A DNA stretch of 64,000 bases from contig NZ_JAGTTN010000003.1 of assembly GCF_020682705.1 (NCBI RefSeq), positions 62,001 to 126,000 on the forward strand. The letters are read 5' to 3'. The notes beneath the pieces are model-generated. The model saw only the letters and a list, made by a program, of their open reading frames with translations. It did not search any database and was not told the origin of the DNA. The DNA comes from Microbacterium allomyrinae. GTDB taxonomy: Bacteria; Actinomycetota; Actinomycetes; Actinomycetales; Microbacteriaceae. Made by a program: the position numbers and the translations under genes. Below, one piece after another: positions 60,655-64,000 of this stretch. Position 1 is the first letter of the stretch. Each line of letters opens with the position of its first letter.

Positions 60655-60723
60655 TAGATTCACGGAATGGACTCGATAGAGTCCGCCCTGGGGACGCCCG
60701 GGGTCATCCGGAGGCCACCGTGA
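60655..60723 (+). CDS. Leaderless 18-residue leader peptide of the sulfur operon
   Basis: TAGATT (60655-60660) lies six bases before an ATG at 60667, giving an 18-codon frame (M-D-S-I-E-S-A-L-G-T-P-G-V-I-R-R-P-P) that ends in a TGA overlapping the GTG of sulfite reductase (GTGA). The GGAGG at 60710-60714 inside it is the ribosome site for the next gene. A GGACTC-GATA-GAGTCC hairpin (60669-60684) is at the start of the frame. Its small size makes it uncertain, but the layout looks deliberate. The CDS itself spans 60667-60723. Confidence 0.5.
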
Positions 60724-62474
60724 CCATCAGCGACACCGAACCGCGCCCCGCGCCGCGCCCCGAAGGCGGCGCGCCCCGAGCGCACGGCGCGACCGCGCGA
60801 CCGCCGCGCCCATCGTCCAAGCCCAACGGGCAGTGGAAGATCGACGGCACGACACCGCTCAACGGCAACGAGGAGTGGAAGCAGGTCGACAACGGCCTGA
60901 GCGTGCGCGGGCGCATCGAGAACATCTACTCGAAGGGCGGGTTCGCGTCGATCGACCCGACCGACCTGCACGGCCGGTTCCGCGTGTGGGGTCTGTACAC
61001 CCAGCGCAAGCCGGGCATCGACGGCGGCCGCACCGCGACGCTGACGCCCGAAGAACTCGAGGACGAGTACTTCATGCTGCGGGTCCGCATCGACGGCGGC
61101 CAGCTCACGACCGAGCAGCTGCGCGTCATCGCCGGCATCTCGACCGACTTCGCCCGCGACACGGCCGACATCACCGACCGGCAGAACATCCAGCTGCACT
61201 GGATCCGCGTCGAGGACGTGCCCGAGATCTGGCGCCGCCTCGAAGCCGTGGGCCTGGGCACCACCGAGGCGTGCGGCGATGTGCCGCGCGTGATCCTCGG
61301 CTCCCCCGTCGCGGGAATCGCCGCCGACGAGCTCATCGACCCGACGCCGCAGATCGACGAGATCACCGCACGCTTCCTCGGCGATGAGACGCTCGCGAAC
61401 CTCCCGCGCAAGTTCAAGTCGGCGATCACCGGCCACCCCAGCCAGGACGTCGTCCACGAGATCAACGACATCGCGTTCGTCGCCGTCGAGCATCCCGAAC
61501 TCGGTGTCGGGTACGACCTGTGGGTGGGCGGCGCGCTGTCGACCACTCCGCGCCTCGGCGAGCGCCTGGGCACGTTCGTCCGCCCGGATCAGGTGGCGGA
61601 TGTCTGGCACGGCGTCACGCAGATCTTCCGCGACTACGGCTACCGGCGGCTGCGCAACAAGGCGCGGCTGAAGTTCCTGCTCGCCGAGTGGGGCACCGAG
61701 AAGTTCCGGCAGGTGCTGCAGGACGAGTACCTCGGCTTCGCGCTGCCCGACGGCCCCGCCGCCCCCAAGCCGAAGTCGCAGGGCGACCACGTGGGCGTGC
61801 ACCGGCAGAAGGACGGCCGCTTCTTCATCGGCGTCACGCCGATCGTGGGCAGGGTCTCGGGCCCGACTCTGGCCAAGCTCGCCGACGCGCTCGAGGCGCA
61901 CGGCTCGACGCGCCTGCGCACGACCCCCCACCAGAAGCTCGTCGTCCTCGACGTGCCCGAAGAGAACGTCGAGCCGCTCATCGCGGTGCTCGACGGACTC
62001 GGGCTCCAGGCGCGTCCCAGCCTGCTGCGCCGCGGCACGATCGCGTGCACCGGCATCGAGTTCTGCAAGCTCGCGATCGTCGAGACCAAGGTCAACGCGA
62101 CGGCGGCCGTGCTCGACCTCGAAGAGCGCCTCGCGCAGTTCGAGCTCCCGCACCCGATCTCGCTGCACGTGAACGGGTGCCCCAACTCGTGCGCCCGCAT
62201 CCAGACCGCCGACATCGGCCTCAAGGGTCAGCTCGTGATGATCGACGGCGAGCAGGTGCCCGGCTATCAGGTGCACCTCGGCGGAGGGCTCACCAACGCG
62301 GACCGCGACGAGGCGGGCCTGGGTCGCACCGTCCGCGGGCTCAAGGTCGCCGCCGACGGCATCGCCGACTACACCGAGCGGGTGGTCAAGCGGTTCCTCG
62401 CCGACCGCGACGTCGCCGCCGACGAGACGTTCGCGCAGTGGGCTCACCGCGCCGACGAGGAGGCACTGCAATGA
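60720..62474 (+). CDS. sir: Ferredoxin-type assimilatory sulfite (or nitrite) reductase
   Basis: The 584-residue protein has the two duplicated reductase halves of the family and the 4Fe-4S/sirohaem cysteines Cys443-x5-Cys449 and Cys487-x3-Cys491, with H-V-N-G-C-P-N-S-C around the last pair. It reduces sulfite to sulfide with ferredoxin. The position before cysH and cysD fits sulfite rather than nitrite. The GTG has GGAGG five bases upstream. It is coupled to the leader peptide and, by ATGA, to cysH. Confidence 0.93.
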   Translation: MTISDTEPRPAPRPEGGAPRAHGATARPPRPSSKPNGQWKIDGTTPLNGNEEWKQVDNGLSVRGRIENIYSKGGFASIDPTDLHGRFRVWGLYTQRKPGIDGGRTATLTPEELEDEYFMLRVRIDGGQLTTEQLRVIAGISTDFARDTADITDRQNIQLHWIRVEDVPEIWRRLEAVGLGTTEACGDVPRVILGSPVAGIAADELIDPTPQIDEITARFLGDETLANLPRKFKSAITGHPSQDVVHEINDIAFVAVEHPELGVGYDLWVGGALSTTPRLGERLGTFVRPDQVADVWHGVTQIFRDYGYRRLRNKARLKFLLAEWGTEKFRQVLQDEYLGFALPDGPAAPKPKSQGDHVGVHRQKDGRFFIGVTPIVGRVSGPTLAKLADALEAHGSTRLRTTPHQKLVVLDVPEENVEPLIAVLDGLGLQARPSLLRRGTIACTGIEFCKLAIVETKVNATAAVLDLEERLAQFELPHPISLHVNGCPNSCARIQTADIGLKGQLVMIDGEQVPGYQVHLGGGLTNADRDEAGLGRTVRGLKVAADGIADYTERVVKRFLADRDVAADETFAQWAHRADEEALQ

Positions 62475-63214
62475 CCGTGTCGCTCGCCCCTCGTGTCACC
62501 GCCAAGCGCACGCACGACGAACTGCGCGCCCTCGCCGAGCAGGGCAATATCGAGCTGGGCAGCCTCACCGATCACGAAGCGTCCCCCGCCGAGGTCGTCG
62601 CGTGGGTCGCCCGCAACTTCGGGGCGGATGCCGCGGCCGTCGCCTGCTCGATGGCCGACGCTGCTCTGCCCCACCTCGTCGCCGAGCATCTGCCCGGCGT
62701 CGACGTGCTGTTCCTCGACACCGGCTATCACTTCGCCGAGACCAGATTCACTCGCGACGAGGTCGGACGCGTGCTGGACGTCCGGATCGTCGACGTGCTG
62801 CCCGAGCAGACGGTCGCCGAGCAGGACGCCGAGTTCGGTGCGAAGCTGCACGACCGCGACCCCGCGCTGTGCTGCGAACGTCGCAAGGTCGGCCCCCTCA
62901 AGGACGCGCTGGGCGGCTACGAGCTGTGGTTCACCGGAGTGCGCCGCGACGAGGCGCCCACCCGGACGAACACGCCGCTGGTGGCGTGGGACGAGCGCAA
63001 CGGCCTGGTGAAGGTCAACCCGCTCGCCTCGTGGACCTTCGACGACCTGCTCGACTACGCCGGCGCCCACCAGGTGCCGGTGAACCTCCTGGTCTCCAAC
63101 GGCTACCCCTCGATCGGATGCGAACCGTGCACCAAGCCGGTCGCCCCCGGCGAAGACCCCCGATCCGGCCGCTGGGCCGGGCTCTCGAAGACGGAATGCG
63201 GGCTCCACACATGA
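62471..63214 (+). CDS. cysH: Adenylylsulfate (APS) reductase, CysH family
   Basis: The 247-residue protein has the PP-loop-like fold of CysH and both cysteine pairs of the APS-type enzymes: C134-C135 (L-C-C-E-R-R-K-V) and C217-x2-C220 (G-C-E-P-C-T), which bind a 4Fe-4S cluster; the final E-C-G-L-H motif carries the catalytic Cys. PAPS-type enzymes lack the paired Cys, so APS is the likely substrate. It makes sulfite for Sir. ATG overlaps the sir stop and its TGA overlaps the cysD start. Confidence 0.93.
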   Translation: MTVSLAPRVTAKRTHDELRALAEQGNIELGSLTDHEASPAEVVAWVARNFGADAAAVACSMADAALPHLVAEHLPGVDVLFLDTGYHFAETRFTRDEVGRVLDVRIVDVLPEQTVAEQDAEFGAKLHDRDPALCCERRKVGPLKDALGGYELWFTGVRRDEAPTRTNTPLVAWDERNGLVKVNPLASWTFDDLLDYAGAHQVPVNLLVSNGYPSIGCEPCTKPVAPGEDPRSGRWAGLSKTECGLHT

Positions 63215-64000
63215 CTCTCGATCTCGATACGGCTCGTTCCTCGCCTACTCGATCGGCGGAGCCGACGGCTCTTGCCGAGGGGAGCACCGCCCTCTCGACC
63301 CTCGACCTCCTCGAGGCCGAGGCGATCCACGTGATCCGCGAGGTGGTCGCGGAGTTCGAGCGCCCCGTGCTGCTGTTCTCCGGCGGCAAGGACTCGGTCG
63401 TCGTGCTGCATCTGGCGACCAAGGCGTTCGCCCCCGGCAAGGTGCCGTTCCCCGTGCTGCACGTCGACACCGGCCACAACTTCCCCGAGGTCCTCGCCTT
63501 CCGCGACGCGACCGTCGAGCGCCTCGGCATCCGTCTCGAGGTCGCGAAGGTGCAGGACTACATCGACGACGGCCGTCTCGCCGAGCGCGCCGACGGCACC
63601 CGCAACCCGCTGCAGACGCTGCCCCTTCTCGACGCGATCGCCGCCGGTCGCCACGACGCCGTGTTCGGGGGTGCGCGCCGCGACGAAGACAAGGCCCGCG
63701 CCAAGGAGCGCATCATCTCGCTCCGCGACGAGTTCGGCCAGTGGGACCCCCGCAACCAGCGCCCGGAGCTGTGGAGCCTCTACAACGGCCGCCACACTCC
63801 CGGGCAGCATGTGCGCGCGTTCCCGATCTCGAACTGGACCGAGCTCGACGTCTGGAGCTACATCCAGCGCGAGGGCATCCCGCTCCCCTCGCTGTACTTC
63901 GCGCACGAGCGCGAGGTCTACTCGCGCGACGGCATGTGGCGCCCGGTCGGCGAGTTCTCGCCGCCGCGCGAGAACGAGACCGTCGAGGTGCGCACCGTCC
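63211..64000 (+). CDS. cysD: Sulfate adenylyltransferase subunit 2 (CysD), 3' end outside the window
   Basis: The first 263 codons are visible. The PP-loop motif F-S-G-G-K-D-S near residue 56 and F-G-G-A-R-R-D-E-D-K-A-R near 150 identify CysD, which with the GTPase CysN makes APS from sulfate and ATP. The core, from L-L-E-A-E-A-I-H-V-I-R-E-V, is preceded by about 27 extra residues compared with E. coli CysD; that part is coded by a GC-clamped, REP-like sequence. The ATG overlaps the cysH stop. Confidence 0.92.
   Translation, partial: MTLDLDTARSSPTRSAEPTALAEGSTALSTLDLLEAEAIHVIREVVAEFERPVLLFSGGKDSVVVLHLATKAFAPGKVPFPVLHVDTGHNFPEVLAFRDATVERLGIRLEVAKVQDYIDDGRLAERADGTRNPLQTLPLLDAIAAGRHDAVFGGARRDEDKARAKERIISLRDEFGQWDPRNQRPELWSLYNGRHTPGQHVRAFPISNWTELDVWSYIQREGIPLPSLYFAHEREVYSRDGMWRPVGEFSPPRENETVEVRTV

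Noticed and set aside
60553..60719. SAM or cysteine riboswitch ahead of sulfite reductase
   Set aside because: The predicted transcript starts at the leader ATG, leaving only about 53 bases and one six-pair hairpin, too small for known SAM riboswitch folds.

Overview
The window is high-GC DNA (about 70% by eye) with dense, mostly short-gapped genes on both strands. Gene content points to an actinobacterium of the Microbacteriaceae, most like Microbacterium: a dnaK-grpE-dnaJ-hspR operon with HAIR boxes, a type III polyketide synthase cluster, an F420-type luciferase-like oxidoreductase, DUF6325/SHOCT genes, and many leaderless genes. The genus is inferred from gene content; I could not run a search. 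I see no rRNA, tRNA, CRISPR array, insertion sequence, integrase or prophage gene.

Layout. 1-2710: YdeI-like protein, a 38-residue membrane peptide, pyrE, a membrane protein, exonuclease III. 2960-4903: an ECF sigma factor fused to its own anti-sigma-like zinc finger, membrane segments, Pro-rich linker and Ig-like domain. 4942-12555: RibD-type reductase, HxlR regulator with a VOC protein, a NarL-type two-component pair, an NADPH-FMN reductase, an ABC exporter and an RraA-like protein. 12723-14717: an ArsR-like regulator divergent from an MFS exporter, with two matched palindromic operators. 14791-18645: type III PKS, methyltransferase, FAD monooxygenase and a convergent UbiA prenyltransferase, probably making a modified phenolic or quinone lipid. 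18741-20951: a ClpB without its N-domain, with a HAIR box.

21119-32302: dodecin, SulP transporter, small membrane proteins, a GlxA-type regulator, two GT4 glycosyltransferases, an LLM oxidoreductase, a GAP-family protein, a formylglycine-generating enzyme and a cardiolipin synthase. 32477-46763: two AI-2E transporters, a MalT-like LAL regulator, a small DUF6325/SHOCT cluster, a Cys-type sulfatase (probable FGE client), a K+ channel, a ClC-type channel, DUF998, DUF2252 and YjbR proteins. 46842-50899: hspR-dnaJ-grpE-dnaK, read leftward. 51077-57591: membrane protein, second two-component pair and two MFS transporters. 57592-59850: two divergent MarR-like regulators with Gly/His-rich tails, flanked by noncoding repeats. 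59851-64000: sirohydrochlorin chelatase, then an overlapping sulfate-assimilation operon (leader peptide, sulfite reductase, APS reductase, CysD) cut by the window end.

Three themes cross these blocks. At least twenty genes have a -10-like Y-A-N3-T hexamer 5-7 bases before the start codon and look leaderless. The heptamer GGATGCC/GGCATCC is strongly repeated, forms the arms of most terminator hairpins, and goes with otherwise uncommon codon choices. HspR, encoded here, probably controls both dnaK and the distant clpB.
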